Notes: generated by a model from the sequence alone, not told the origin. 43,576 nt of DNA from JAMIFN01 sp964544605 (GCA_964544605.1 CAZJBX010000026.1:1-43576); one strand, 5' to 3'; counted from the stretch's first letter, positions 31,948 through 40,808 are shown. Translations and numbers: made by a program.

Positions 31948-33234
31948 ATGCAGCGCCCGCGTTTTTGGCACCATTTGCACTGGCGCATTTGGCTGGCGGT
32001 GATGGCCGCCGTGCTGCTGACCACGGTGTTGGTGAGCAGCCTGATGCACCACTTCAACGAAAGCCTGCGCCAGCCGCGCGTGCTGCAAATTCGTGATGCG
32101 GCCGGCCAAGTGCTGGCCGAAACCCAAGTGCAAGCGCCCCGCCCGGGGCAGCGTATGCAAGTGCCGATTGAAACGGTGAATGGGCAAAAACTTGAAATCG
32201 TGTGGCTGCGTGCCGATGGTGTGGTGGCCACTGTGCCGCAGCGTGCGGGGCCGCATAAGGGGCCGTATCGCAGTGGCCCAGCGCCGCGTGCCGAGGGCAG
32301 CAAAGACGCGCGCCGCCCCATGACTTGGAACCGCATTTGGCCGCCGCGTGGGGTGTGGGGCACGGCGTTTTGGCTCACGATTTTGGCACTCGCCATTGGC
32401 GTGGGCGCTTACCCCGTGGCACAGCGCATGAGTACGCGCTTGCAGCGTTTGCAGCGCAGCGTGGAATCCTGGGGCCAAGGGCATTTGGATGTGCGCGTGG
32501 AAGTCACTGGTGAGGATGAGGTCGCTTGTTTGGCGCAGCGCTTCAACGAAGCGGCCAGCCGCATTGAGGCTTTGCTACAGAGCCAGAAGAATTTGCTGGC
32601 CAATACCTCGCATGAGCTGCGCACGCCCTTGGCGCGTTTGCGCATGGCCTTGGGCTTGGTGGCCGAAGGCGGCATCAACCCCAGCACCCGCGCCGAGATG
32701 GAGCGCAATATTGACGAGCTCGACGAGCTGGTGGAGGAGATTTTGCTGCGCAGCCGCCTAGAGGCGCAAAGCCAAGAGGTGCAGGGTGCGTGGCAATCGG
32801 TGGATTTGATTGGGCTGGCGGCGCAAGAGGCCGCGCGTGAGGGTGTGGCCATGTCGGTCAGCCTCAGCCCCTGTGAGGTGCCAGGCCACGAGAAGCTGCT
32901 GCAACGCCTGATTCGTAATTTGCTGCAAAACGCCAAACGCTATGGCGGTGCGGCCGATGGTTTGGCGCTCGAAATTGGCCCTGCGGCGCAGGCGGGGCAG
33001 TGCTGGCTGGATGTGCTCGACCGTGGCCCGGGCGTGCCTGAGGCGCTACGAGAAAAAGTGTTTCAACCCTTCTACCGCCTGCCCCAAGTGGCCGAGCACG
33101 AGGGCGGCGTGGGCTTGGGGCTGGCGCTGGTGCGCAGCATTGCCGAGCACCACGGCGGGCAGGTGCAATGCCTGCCCCGTGAGGGCGGTGGCACTTGCTT
33201 TAGGGTGAGCCTGCCTTTGCAATCTGCGGCCTGA
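31948..33234 (+). CDS. Sensor histidine kinase, CpxA-like
   Basis: A 428-residue inner-membrane kinase. The first transmembrane helix is at about 13-33, followed by a periplasmic loop of roughly 95 residues (PRVLQIRDAAGQVLAETQVQ and a basic Pro/Arg-rich end). The second helix is at about 130-150 (FWLTILALAIGVGAY). Then come a HAMP domain (RMSTRLQRLQRSVESWGQGHL), the H box NTSHELRTPLARLRMAL with His222, and a HATPase with NLLQNAKRYGG (N box), LDVLDRGPGVPE (G1) and GGVGLGLALVRSIAEHHGG (G2). Start at 31948, one base after the regulator stop. The neighbouring Spy-like protein suggests that it senses envelope protein damage. Confidence 0.94.
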   Translation: MQRPRFWHHLHWRIWLAVMAAVLLTTVLVSSLMHHFNESLRQPRVLQIRDAAGQVLAETQVQAPRPGQRMQVPIETVNGQKLEIVWLRADGVVATVPQRAGPHKGPYRSGPAPRAEGSKDARRPMTWNRIWPPRGVWGTAFWLTILALAIGVGAYPVAQRMSTRLQRLQRSVESWGQGHLDVRVEVTGEDEVACLAQRFNEAASRIEALLQSQKNLLANTSHELRTPLARLRMALGLVAEGGINPSTRAEMERNIDELDELVEEILLRSRLEAQSQEVQGAWQSVDLIGLAAQEAAREGVAMSVSLSPCEVPGHEKLLQRLIRNLLQNAKRYGGAADGLALEIGPAAQAGQCWLDVLDRGPGVPEALREKVFQPFYRLPQVAEHEGGVGLGLALVRSIAEHHGGQVQCLPREGGGTCFRVSLPLQSAA

Positions 33235-33255
33235 GTGGGGGCTGAAAGCCTGCGC

Positions 33256-33510
33256 TCAATAGTGGTAGCGCAGTTGGGCCACCAGCAGGGCATCGGACAG
33301 GGGCTTGTAAACCAAGCGGTGCTCGGCATCGATGCGGCGCGACCAGTAGCCCGCTAAAGCGTGCTTGAGCGGCTCGGGTTTGCCCAGCCCTGCGGTGGGC
33401 TGGCGCACGGCATCTTGTAATAAGGCATTGATGCGCTTGAGGGTCTTTTTATCTTGGGCCTGCCAGTACAAATAATCTTCCCAAGCTTGGGGCGAAAAAA
33501 TCAGGCGCAT
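33256..33510 (-). CDS. yoeB: YoeB/Txe-family toxin, mRNA interferase
   Basis: An 84-residue RelE-superfamily toxin that cleaves mRNA in the ribosomal A site. The sequence LIFSPQAWEDYLYWQAQDKKTLKRINALLQD, LGKPEPLKHALAGYWSRRID, EHRLVYK and the C-terminal LRYHY (His83 and Tyr84 of the YoeB active site) match YoeB over the full length. It overlaps the antitoxin stop by one base (TGATG), so translation is coupled. The 20 bases before the kinase gene's end leave no room for other genes. Confidence 0.95.
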   Translation of the reverse strand: MRLIFSPQAWEDYLYWQAQDKKTLKRINALLQDAVRQPTAGLGKPEPLKHALAGYWSRRIDAEHRLVYKPLSDALLVAQLRYHY

Positions 33511-33779
33511 CAGGCGTTTTCTGTATCCAGTTCAAGCTCACGCTCTTGGCCTTGGCCCGCCTCTAGGGTGGCGATGCTGGCGAGCAAGCGCTGGGCATTT
33601 TTGGGGCTTCGCAGCAGGTAGGCGGTTTCTTCTAGGGCACGGTAGTCGTGCAAAGACATCATCACCACGGCCGCTTGGCCGCCGCTGCGGGTGATGATGA
33701 TGGGCTGGTGCTCCTCGCACACGCGGTCCATGGTGTCGGCCAAATTGGCGCGGGCAAAGCTGTAGTTCATGCTGTCCAT
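33510..33779 (-). CDS. yefM: YefM/Phd-family antitoxin
   Basis: An 89-residue antitoxin. The N-terminus MDSMNYSFARANLADTMDRVCEEHQPIIITR is the YefM DNA-binding dimer fold, followed by AAVVMMSLHDYRALEETAYLLRSPKNAQRL. The acidic C-terminal tail (GQERELELDTENA) would wrap and inhibit YoeB. AAGGAG lies seven bases before the ATG at 33779. A second ATG at 33770 is possible. Antitoxin precedes toxin, the usual order, and the complex should repress its own promoter. Confidence 0.95.
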   Translation of the reverse strand: MDSMNYSFARANLADTMDRVCEEHQPIIITRSGGQAAVVMMSLHDYRALEETAYLLRSPKNAQRLLASIATLEAGQGQERELELDTENA

Positions 33780-33801
33780 AGTGCTCTCCTTTGCACAAGA
33801 A

Positions 33802-33829
33802 ATGGTACAGCTTTTGCAAAAAGGGTCAA
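33802..33829 (-). promoter_or_regulatory. Putative yefM-yoeB promoter
   Basis: Minus-strand TTGACC (33824-33829) and TACCAT (33802-33807) with a 16-base spacer. TGTACC overlaps the -10, similar to the TGTACA core bound by YefM in E. coli. The -35 box overlaps the nadE stop codon (33826-33828). Confidence 0.55.
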
Positions 33830-35496
33830 GCCCTAAAGCCTGAGCTGACGGGGAACCGCCACTCTGGCCCAAAGCTGCGTGCGCTCACCCGTGGGCCGGG
33901 CGCGGCTTGGGCGCGTTTGTATTCGCTGCCGCGCAGCAGGCGCAGCACTTTTTCGACTGCCTCGGCGGGGTAGCCTGCGGCGAGTAAATCGGCGCGGCTG
34001 GCTTGCTGCTGCATATAGGCTTGCAAAATGCCGTCCAGCACTTCATAGGGCGGCAGGCTGTCCAAATCCTCTTGGTCAGGGCGCAGCTCGGCGCTGGGCG
34101 GGCGGCTGATGATGCGCTCGGGTATGGGCGCGGCGGCGCAGCCTGCGGGCGTGTGGCGGTTGCGCCAGCGGGCCAGGGCAAAAACTTGGGTTTTCAGCAC
34201 ATCTTTCAGGGGCGCATAGCCGCCGCACATATCGCCATACAGGGTGCAGTAGCCCACGGCGACCTCGCTTTTATTGCTGCACACCAGCACCAAAGCCCCT
34301 GTTTTGTTCGACAGGGCCATGAGCATGAGGCCGCGAATGCGCGCTTGCATATTCTCCTCGGTCACATCCTCGGCGCGGCCTTCAAACAAGGGGGCCATAT
34401 CGTTTTTCAGCAGTGCAAAGGCGGGGCCTATGGGCAGGCTGTCGTAGCGCAGGCCGCAGCGCCGCGCCAGCTCGGCCGCGTCGTGCAGCGAGATGTCGGC
34501 GGTGTAGGGCGAGGGCATCATCAGCGCGTGTACGGCCTCTGCGCCCAAGGCATCGGCGGCGAGCACGGCCACCAGCGCCGAATCAATGCCGCCAGACAAG
34601 CCCAGCGCCAGGCGTTTGAAGCCGTTTTTGTCGCAGTAATCGCGCAGGGCGCAGCGCAAAGCCTGCCACAGCTCGGCCAGTGCGGCATCGCTCATGGCGG
34701 GCTCGGCTGCGGGCAGGGTTTGGCCTGGGGCTTGTAAATCTGCGGCATTGAGCAGCAGGGGCTGGGCGGCAAAGGCGGGGCTGTGTTGCAGCACTTGGCC
34801 TTGGGCGTTGAAGGCCCAAAGGCGGCCATCAAACAGCCATTCGTCTTGCCCGCCGAGTAAATTGGCCGCCAGCACGGGCAGGCCGCTGCTTTGCGCCAAG
34901 GCTTGCAGCTTTTGCGCCTGCGCCACATGCCCGCCCAAGGCATAGGGCTGGGCTTCTAAGCAAAGCAGGGCTTGGGGCTGGGCCGCCAAAGTCGCTTGCA
35001 AGCAGGCGGCATCAGCCGCATCTTGCCCCAGCAGCAGGCCCAAGCGCAGGCCGCCCAGCGTCAGCACATGGGGCTGAATGTGGGCGGCGGCCTCAAAGTA
35101 ATGGGCATGGCCCAGCAAGCTGTGGGCGGGGCGGTTTTGCACAAATTGCTGGCGCACTTGCCCGCCTTGCAACAGGCTGATGGCATTGCCCACGCCGCCG
35201 CTGGCAAGCTGGCAACTGTGGCCCAGCAGCAGGCCCATATTGGGGCAGTCGCGTTCGAGCTCTTGCGCCAATTGCGCCAAGGCTTGCGCTTGTGCGGCGT
35301 GGAAGTCGGGGCGTTGCCACCAATCGCCAGCAGGCGCGCCGCAGAGGGAAAACTCGCCGCTGATGAGCCAGCTCGCGCCAGCGGCATGGGCTTGGCGGGC
35401 TGCATCAAGTAAATGGGCGGCGTTGCGGGCAAAGTCGCCCAAGCGCGGCGCGGCAGCAACAAGCGCAATGCGGGGCGCAGAAGTATCGATTGGCAT
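33826..35496 (-). CDS. nadE: NadE, NAD synthetase with degenerate glutaminase domain
   Basis: A 556-residue two-domain NAD synthetase. The N-terminal nitrilase-fold glutaminase domain covers about residues 1-265, and the C-terminal ATP-pyrophosphatase domain has LALGLSGGIDSALVAVLA, PSPYTADIS, VLVCSNKSEVAVGYCTLYGDMCGGYAPLKDV (in parts) and DQEDLDSLPPYEVLD, all intact. In the glutaminase domain the Glu is present (SGEFSLCG, Glu48). The expected Lys falls on Val119 in VRQQFVQNRPAH, and the nucleophilic Cys of the usual LICEDxW is replaced (LLLGQDAAD, Gly157). By family knowledge (Glu-Lys-Cys triad) it cannot hydrolyse glutamine, so ammonia should be the nitrogen donor. Start at 35496, weak ribosome site. 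Confidence 0.93.
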   Translation of the reverse strand: MPIDTSAPRIALVAAAPRLGDFARNAAHLLDAARQAHAAGASWLISGEFSLCGAPAGDWWQRPDFHAAQAQALAQLAQELERDCPNMGLLLGHSCQLASGGVGNAISLLQGGQVRQQFVQNRPAHSLLGHAHYFEAAAHIQPHVLTLGGLRLGLLLGQDAADAACLQATLAAQPQALLCLEAQPYALGGHVAQAQKLQALAQSSGLPVLAANLLGGQDEWLFDGRLWAFNAQGQVLQHSPAFAAQPLLLNAADLQAPGQTLPAAEPAMSDAALAELWQALRCALRDYCDKNGFKRLALGLSGGIDSALVAVLAADALGAEAVHALMMPSPYTADISLHDAAELARRCGLRYDSLPIGPAFALLKNDMAPLFEGRAEDVTEENMQARIRGLMLMALSNKTGALVLVCSNKSEVAVGYCTLYGDMCGGYAPLKDVLKTQVFALARWRNRHTPAGCAAAPIPERIISRPPSAELRPDQEDLDSLPPYEVLDGILQAYMQQQASRADLLAAGYPAEAVEKVLRLLRGSEYKRAQAAPGPRVSARSFGPEWRFPVSSGFRA

Positions 35497-35550
35497 AGAG
35501 CAAAAAGCAGGATGTGGGCAAAATGGGCGGCGGTACAAGCACCGCTGTAT

Positions 35551-36168
35551 TTAGCGCAGGCCCAAGCCGCGAATGATGGTGTCGTAGGCGGCCAAGCCCA
35601 GCTCCAGCACATCATAAACCTCGGGCTCAAGCAGCCATAGGTCGATGATGCCGTCGATTTGTGTGTTCATAATCAGACCCGCTTGCTCGGCGGCAAAGGG
35701 CAAGCGACGCTGCTGCCGCTGCGCTTCGCTGGCCAAGGCATTGGTGGTCAGGGCAATAAAGCCCTCACGCGAGCGCGTCAGGCGTTCGCCCGCTGGTGTC
35801 ATTTCCGCCACATAAGCGGTGCGGCGGCGGGTGATTTCCACCACGCGGCGCACCTGTGGGTCGTCGCGCAATTGCTGCAAAGTGGTTGCCGTCATGGCAC
35901 GCAAGCCCGCAGCGGGGCCATTCGGGTCGGTGTTGATATTGCTCTCTAGCAATTGCTCCATAGGCAAAATCACGCGCTCAGTCATGGCGTTGAACAAGTC
36001 GAGCTTGTCTTTGAAGTGCCAATAAATCGCGCCACGGCTCACGCCCGCCTGCGCCGCGATGTCGGAGAGCGTCGTTTCAGATACGCCTTGCTGATAGAAC
36101 AAGAGTTCAGCCGCGTCAAGAATGGCGCTGCGGGTCAATTCAGCATCGGCTTTGGTGCGTCTGGCCAT
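35551..36168 (-). CDS. acrR: AcrR/TtgR-like TetR repressor of the efflux operon
   Basis: A 205-residue TetR-family regulator. The helix-turn-helix lies at about residues 12-58 (TRSAILDAAELLFYQQGVSETTLSDIAAQAGVSRGAIYWHF in parts), closely like E. coli AcrR (TRGAIYWHFKDK). The C-terminal ligand-binding domain has RRVVEITRRRTAYVAEM and is of typical length. It is divergent from acrA with a palindromic operator between the two starts, so it should repress both. The start at 36168 gives MARRTKADAELTRS, like AcrR MARKTKQEA. No truncation or frameshift is visible, so derepression by gene damage is not evident. Confidence 0.93.
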   Translation of the reverse strand: MARRTKADAELTRSAILDAAELLFYQQGVSETTLSDIAAQAGVSRGAIYWHFKDKLDLFNAMTERVILPMEQLLESNINTDPNGPAAGLRAMTATTLQQLRDDPQVRRVVEITRRRTAYVAEMTPAGERLTRSREGFIALTTNALASEAQRQQRRLPFAAEQAGLIMNTQIDGIIDLWLLEPEVYDVLELGLAAYDTIIRGLGLR

Positions 36169-36213
36169 AAAAAGACTGCAATGAAAGAAGGGGCAATTTA
36201 CAAATCTTAACAC

Positions 36214-36235
36214 ACATACATTCATGCTTGTATGT
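36214..36235. promoter_or_regulatory. AcrR-type operator
   Basis: Perfect inverted repeat ACATACA (36214-36220)-N8-TGTATGT (36229-36235) between acrR and acrA. The arms equal those of the E. coli AcrR operator as I remember it. TAAAAT (36235-36240), a possible acrA -10 box, overlaps its right edge, so binding would block transcription. Confidence 0.75.
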
Positions 36236-36271
36236 AAAATGCGAACACTGTAATTTTGTCTTCAAAGCTTT

Positions 36272-37549
36272 ATGTCTGCCTCATTTTTCACCGCCTCCCG
36301 TCGTTTTGTCTCTGCCGCTTCTGTCGCCGCTGTCTTGGTTTTGGCTGCCTGCTCCAAGGGGCCAGATGCGGGTGCAAATGGGACTGACTCAGAGGAGGAG
36401 CTGCCCACAGTGGGGGTGATGACGGTGCATTTGGGCGAGGTGGGTTTGGCCACTGAGCTGCCGGGCCGCTTGGAGGCCGCGCAAAGCGCCGATGTGCGCG
36501 CCCGCGCCAGTGGCGTGGTGCTTAAACGCCTCTTTACCGAAGGCGCTTGGGTCAAGCAGGGGCAAGCCTTGTATCAGCTCGATGACGCCACTTATGGCGA
36601 TGCCGTGGCCAGTGCCCGCGCTGATTTGGCCAAGGCCCAAGCGCAGTATGAACTGGCCGTGGCCAAGCGTCGCCGCTACCAGCCTATGGCCGAAAAAATG
36701 GTGGTGAGCAAGCAAGACTACGATGTGGTGGTGGCCGATGAGAAGTCGGCGCTGGCCAGCTTGCAAGCGGCCAAAGCAGGCTTGGCGCAGGCGCAAACCA
36801 ATCAAGCCCGCACCATCATCAGCGCCCCCATTAGTGGCCGCATTGGTCGCGCGCTGGTGAGCGAGGGCGATTTGCTCAATGCTGGCGATGCCACAGTGGT
36901 GGCGCAAATCCGTCAGAGCGAGCGCCTGTATATCAACTTCACACAAGATGCGGGCGAGGTTTTGCAACTGCGCCGCGCCTTGGCTGAGGGCGGCGTAGCA
37001 GGTGGCAGCGCCGAATCAGCCCCCGTGCGCGTGGTGCTTGATGATGGCACGCTCTACCCCACATTGGGGCGCTTGCTCTTTACCGATATGACGGTGGACC
37101 CCGATACGGGCAAGGTGCATTTGCGCGCTGAAGTGCCCAACCCCGATGGCCTGCTGCTGCCTGGCCTCTTTGTCAAAGTGCGTATTGAGCAAGGCAGCGT
37201 GCCCCATGCCGTGAAGGTGCCGCATCAAGCCGTCACCCGTGGCTCAGGCGCTGATACCGTGCAAGTGGTGGATGCTGAGGGCCACTTTGCCCCCCGTATG
37301 GTGGAAATCGCCAAAGGCATGGGCCAAGACTGGGTGGTGACTGGCGGCTTGAACGAAGGCGAGCAGGTGATGGTGAGCGGACAAATGAAGCTGATGCCTG
37401 GTGTGACACAGGTGCAAACCGCCCCGCATGAATTGCTGCAACAGCAAGAGAGCGAGAACTTGGCGAATATGAAGGCAGAAAACGCCGCCAAGAAAAAAGC
37501 CCAGGCTGAGGCCGAAGCGGCCTCCGCTGAGACGCCAGCAGGCGCTTGA
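36272..37549 (+). CDS. acrA: AcrA/MexA-like periplasmic adaptor of RND pump
   Basis: A 425-residue membrane fusion protein. It is a lipoprotein with lipobox LAAC (Cys27). Next come the lipoyl half-motifs ARASGVVLKRLFTEGAWVKQGQALYQLD, an alpha-hairpin with QAQYELAVAKRRRYQPMAEKMVVSKQDYD and QAQTNQARTIISAPISGRIGRALVSEGDLL, a beta-barrel (VRVVLDDGTLYPTLGRLLFTDMTVDPDTGKVHLRAEVPNP in parts), and a membrane-proximal domain ending GEQVMVSGQMKLMPG. A charged, Ala/Lys/Glu-rich tail of about 35 residues is extra. It links AcrB to an outer-membrane channel of TolC type. acrB begins 59 bases later. Confidence 0.96.
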   Translation: MSASFFTASRRFVSAASVAAVLVLAACSKGPDAGANGTDSEEELPTVGVMTVHLGEVGLATELPGRLEAAQSADVRARASGVVLKRLFTEGAWVKQGQALYQLDDATYGDAVASARADLAKAQAQYELAVAKRRRYQPMAEKMVVSKQDYDVVVADEKSALASLQAAKAGLAQAQTNQARTIISAPISGRIGRALVSEGDLLNAGDATVVAQIRQSERLYINFTQDAGEVLQLRRALAEGGVAGGSAESAPVRVVLDDGTLYPTLGRLLFTDMTVDPDTGKVHLRAEVPNPDGLLLPGLFVKVRIEQGSVPHAVKVPHQAVTRGSGADTVQVVDAEGHFAPRMVEIAKGMGQDWVVTGGLNEGEQVMVSGQMKLMPGVTQVQTAPHELLQQQESENLANMKAENAAKKKAQAEAEAASAETPAGA

Positions 37550-37607
37550 TACGGCTCCTGCCCCCGCGCTTTCGCCGCCCCAGCCTTAATGCAAAGATAG
37601 ACCGAAT

Positions 37608-40600
37608 ATGTTGCCTCGTTTTTTTATTGACCGCCCGATTTTTGCCTGGGTGATTGCCCTCATCATCATGATTGTGGGGGCGTTGGGCCTGAGCCGATTG
37701 CCCGTAGAGCAATACCCCACCGTTGCGCCGCCATCCGTCACGGTGAATGTGGCCTACCCTGGCGCGTCGGCGCAGATGATTGAGGAAACCGTGATTGAGC
37801 TGCTGGAGCGCGAAATCAACGGCACGCCCAATATGATTTACATGGAGTCCTCCTCCTTGTCCAACGGCACGGCCAGTATTGCCATCAGCTTTGAGCCGGG
37901 CACAGATGCCGATGCCGCACAAATTGAAGTGCAAAACCGCATTGCCAGTGTGCAGCCGCGCTTGCCCAGTGTGGTTTCGCAAAACGGCGTGCGCGTGGAC
38001 CAAGCCCGTACCAACTTGCTGATGGTGGTGGGCATGATGGGGCAAACGCCTGCGGATTTGGAGCGCGTGGCCGACTACGCCTCGCGCACCGTGGTGCCAG
38101 AGCTGCAACGCATCAAGGGCATGGGGCAAGTGACCATGTATGCCGCCGAGCGCGCCATGCGGGTTTGGATTGACCCGGCCAAGTTGGAGTCTTACCGCCT
38201 CTCTGCGGCGCAGGTGAATGCCGCCATTACCGAGCAAAACGCGCAGATTTCTGCGGGTATTTTGGGCGATACGCCCTTTGTGAAGGGGCAAACCACCAGC
38301 GCCACCGTGGTGGTGCCGGGCCAGTTGAAAACGGTTGAGGAATTCGAGCAGATTGTGTTGCGCGATGACGGCCAAGGCGCGACTGTGCGCCTGCGCGATG
38401 TGGCGCGTGTCGAGCTGGGTACGCAAAGCTATGCCAACGAGGCCAGCATGAACGGCCAGCCCGCCGTGATGATTGGCCTCATGCTGTCCAACGACGGCAA
38501 CGCCATTTCCGTGGCCAATGAGGTGCGCAGCCGCATGGCCACTTTGTCCAAATACTTCCCTGAGGGCATCACTTGGAAAGCGCCTTACACCACAGACAAA
38601 TTCGTCAGCATTTCTATTAAAAAAGTGGGCTTGACTTTGCTGGAGGCCATGGGCTTGGTGTTTTTGGTGATGTTCCTGTTCTTGCAGAACTGGCGCTACA
38701 CCATCATCCCCACTTTGGTGGTGCCCATTGCCTTGCTCGGCACTTTCGCGGTGTTGCATGTGCTGGGTTATTCGGTGAATGTGCTGACCATGTTCGGCAT
38801 GGTCTTGGTCATCGGTATCGTGGTGGATGATGCGATTGTGGTGGTGGAGAATGTGGAGCGCGTCATGCGCGAGGAGGGCCTCGGCCCCGTGGAAGCCACA
38901 CGCAAGGCCATGCAGCAAATTTCAGGCGCGGTGATCGGCATGACTTTGGTGCTGGTATCGGTGTTTGTGCCGCTGACTTTTTTCTCTGGCGCAGTGGGCA
39001 ATATTTACCGCCAGTTTGCGGTGGTGATGGCCGCATCCATTGGCTTTTCTGGCCTGATGGCTTTGATTTTGACCCCCGCCTTGTGCGCCACCTTGCTCAA
39101 GGCGGATGCGCACCACGAAGGCGCTGAGCCCAAAGGCTTCTGGGGCCGCTTTTTTGCAGGTTTTAACCGCGTGTTTGACCGCAATCGTGACCGCTATACG
39201 AATGCCATCACGCGCTTTTTGGGCGCATCCATGCGCATGACGATTTTGTATGCCGCTTTGCTGGGTTTGGCGCTGTTCTTGATGCAGCGCCTGCCTTCGG
39301 GCTTTATCCCGTCTGAGGACCAAGGCAGCATGTTCATCAACCTGCAATTGCCGCCTGGCGCGACGCTGGAGCGCACGGCCAAAACCTTGGCCCAAGCCGA
39401 GCAATTGCTCATGGCTCAACCTGAGGTGGAGAACATCGTCACGGTGCAGGGCTTTAGCTTCTCGGGTCAGGGCCAGAACGCGGCCTTTGGCTTCATTACC
39501 CTGAAAGACTGGAGCGAGCGTACAGGCCCTGGCCAAGATGCCGACAGCTTGGCGGGCCGCATGACGGGCGAGCTGGCCAAGCTCTCGGATGGCTTTGCGC
39601 TGGCCATGAACCCGCCTGCCATTCCCGCTTTGGGCCGTATTTCAGGCTTTGCCCTGCGCTTGCAAGACCGCAACGCCCAAGGGCATGAGGCATTGCTGGC
39701 CGCGCGCGACCAACTGGTGGCCTTGGCCTCACAAAGCCCGATTTTGGCGGGCGTGCGTGCTGAGGGCATTGAAGATGCGCCGCAATTGCAGCTCGATATC
39801 AACCGCGACTTGGCCGCCGCGCAAGGCGTGAGCATGGCTTCCATCAACACCGTGCTGTCCACCTCTATGGGTTCGCGCTATGTGAACGACTTTCCCAATG
39901 CGGGCCGCTTGCAGCGCGTGATTGTGCAGGCCGCTGACTTTGCCCGTATGGAGGTGGACGACATCATGCGCCTGCCCGTGCTCAACAACAAAGGCGAGCC
40001 CGTGCTGCTGGGCACGCTGGCGACGGCGCGCTGGACGACGGGCGCGATGATGTCAGTGCGCTACAACGGCTACCCCACGCAGCGCATCACTGGCGCGGCT
40101 GCGCCCGGCTACAGCTCAGGCGATGCCATGGCTGAGATGGAGCGCTTGGTTGAGCAACTGCCGCCGGGTTTTGGCTATGAATGGACGGGCCAGTCGCGTG
40201 AGGAAAAAATCGCGGGCAATAGCGCCATCTATGTCTATTTGTTCGCCGTGCTGGCGGTGTTCTTGCTGCTGGCGGCTTTGTATGAGAGCTGGACCATCCC
40301 CTTCGCCGTGCTGTTGAGCGTGCCGCTGGGCCTGCTGGGTGTGGCCTTGGGTGTGTGGCTGCGCGGCATGGATAGCGATGTTTACTTCCAAGTCGGCTTG
40401 GTCACCATCATCGGCTTGTCGGCCAAAAACGCCATTTTGATTGTGGAGTTTGCCAAAGACTTGCAGGCCGCTGGCATGAGTGCCTTGGATGCGGCGATTG
40501 GTGCGGCCCGTCTGCGCTTCCGCCCGATTTTGATGACCAGCTTCGCCTTTATGCTGGGTGTCACGCCACTGTTCTTTGCCTCAGGTGCCAGCTCGGCGGC

Positions 40601-40778
40601 GCAACGCGCCATCGGCACGGGCGTGCTCTCAGGCATGGCCGTGGGCACGGTGCTGGCGGTATTCTTTGTGCCCACCTTCTATGTCATCGTGCGGCATTTC
40701 TTCCCGCCCAGTGAGCGCGAGTTGGCCCTCGCTCGTGCCAACGCGGATGTGGCCAAAGCGGCGCTCAGTTCAGACTAA
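37608..40778 (+). CDS. acrB: AcrB/MexB-like RND multidrug efflux transporter
   Basis: A 1056-residue HAE1-type proton antiporter with 12 transmembrane helices. It opens MLPRFFIDRPIFAWVIALIIMIVG. The proton-relay residues are visible as DD in MVLVIGIVVDDAIVVVENVERVM (helix 4) and Lys in GLSAKNAILIVEFAKDL (helix 10). Two large periplasmic loops are present, with the docking and porter sequences (VTVNVAYPGASAQMIEETV, LQDRNAQG, ISTVL-like INTVLSTSMGSRYVNDF, and GFGYEWTGQSREE). The family length is about 1030-1050. Substrates probably include fluoroquinolones, dyes and detergents by homology. No outer-membrane channel gene follows, so a TolC-like partner must be encoded elsewhere. A strong terminator closes the operon. 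Confidence 0.97.
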   Translation: MLPRFFIDRPIFAWVIALIIMIVGALGLSRLPVEQYPTVAPPSVTVNVAYPGASAQMIEETVIELLEREINGTPNMIYMESSSLSNGTASIAISFEPGTDADAAQIEVQNRIASVQPRLPSVVSQNGVRVDQARTNLLMVVGMMGQTPADLERVADYASRTVVPELQRIKGMGQVTMYAAERAMRVWIDPAKLESYRLSAAQVNAAITEQNAQISAGILGDTPFVKGQTTSATVVVPGQLKTVEEFEQIVLRDDGQGATVRLRDVARVELGTQSYANEASMNGQPAVMIGLMLSNDGNAISVANEVRSRMATLSKYFPEGITWKAPYTTDKFVSISIKKVGLTLLEAMGLVFLVMFLFLQNWRYTIIPTLVVPIALLGTFAVLHVLGYSVNVLTMFGMVLVIGIVVDDAIVVVENVERVMREEGLGPVEATRKAMQQISGAVIGMTLVLVSVFVPLTFFSGAVGNIYRQFAVVMAASIGFSGLMALILTPALCATLLKADAHHEGAEPKGFWGRFFAGFNRVFDRNRDRYTNAITRFLGASMRMTILYAALLGLALFLMQRLPSGFIPSEDQGSMFINLQLPPGATLERTAKTLAQAEQLLMAQPEVENIVTVQGFSFSGQGQNAAFGFITLKDWSERTGPGQDADSLAGRMTGELAKLSDGFALAMNPPAIPALGRISGFALRLQDRNAQGHEALLAARDQLVALASQSPILAGVRAEGIEDAPQLQLDINRDLAAAQGVSMASINTVLSTSMGSRYVNDFPNAGRLQRVIVQAADFARMEVDDIMRLPVLNNKGEPVLLGTLATARWTTGAMMSVRYNGYPTQRITGAAAPGYSSGDAMAEMERLVEQLPPGFGYEWTGQSREEKIAGNSAIYVYLFAVLAVFLLLAALYESWTIPFAVLLSVPLGLLGVALGVWLRGMDSDVYFQVGLVTIIGLSAKNAILIVEFAKDLQAAGMSALDAAIGAARLRFRPILMTSFAFMLGVTPLFFASGASSAAQRAIGTGVLSGMAVGTVLAVFFVPTFYVIVRHFFPPSERELALARANADVAKAALSSD

Positions 40779-40808
40779 GCCCCGTTTCTGGCTCAGTGTG
40801 CAGGCCAC

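Noticed and set aside
36272..37549. Broken efflux operon or repressor as a cause of pump overexpression
   Set aside because: acrR, operator, acrA and acrB all appear intact; no frameshift, insertion or premature stop is visible.
37233..38918. 561-codon open frame on the minus strand opposite acrA/acrB
   Set aside because: Antisense shadow rich in His, Arg and Gln; no ribosome site and no recognisable domain.
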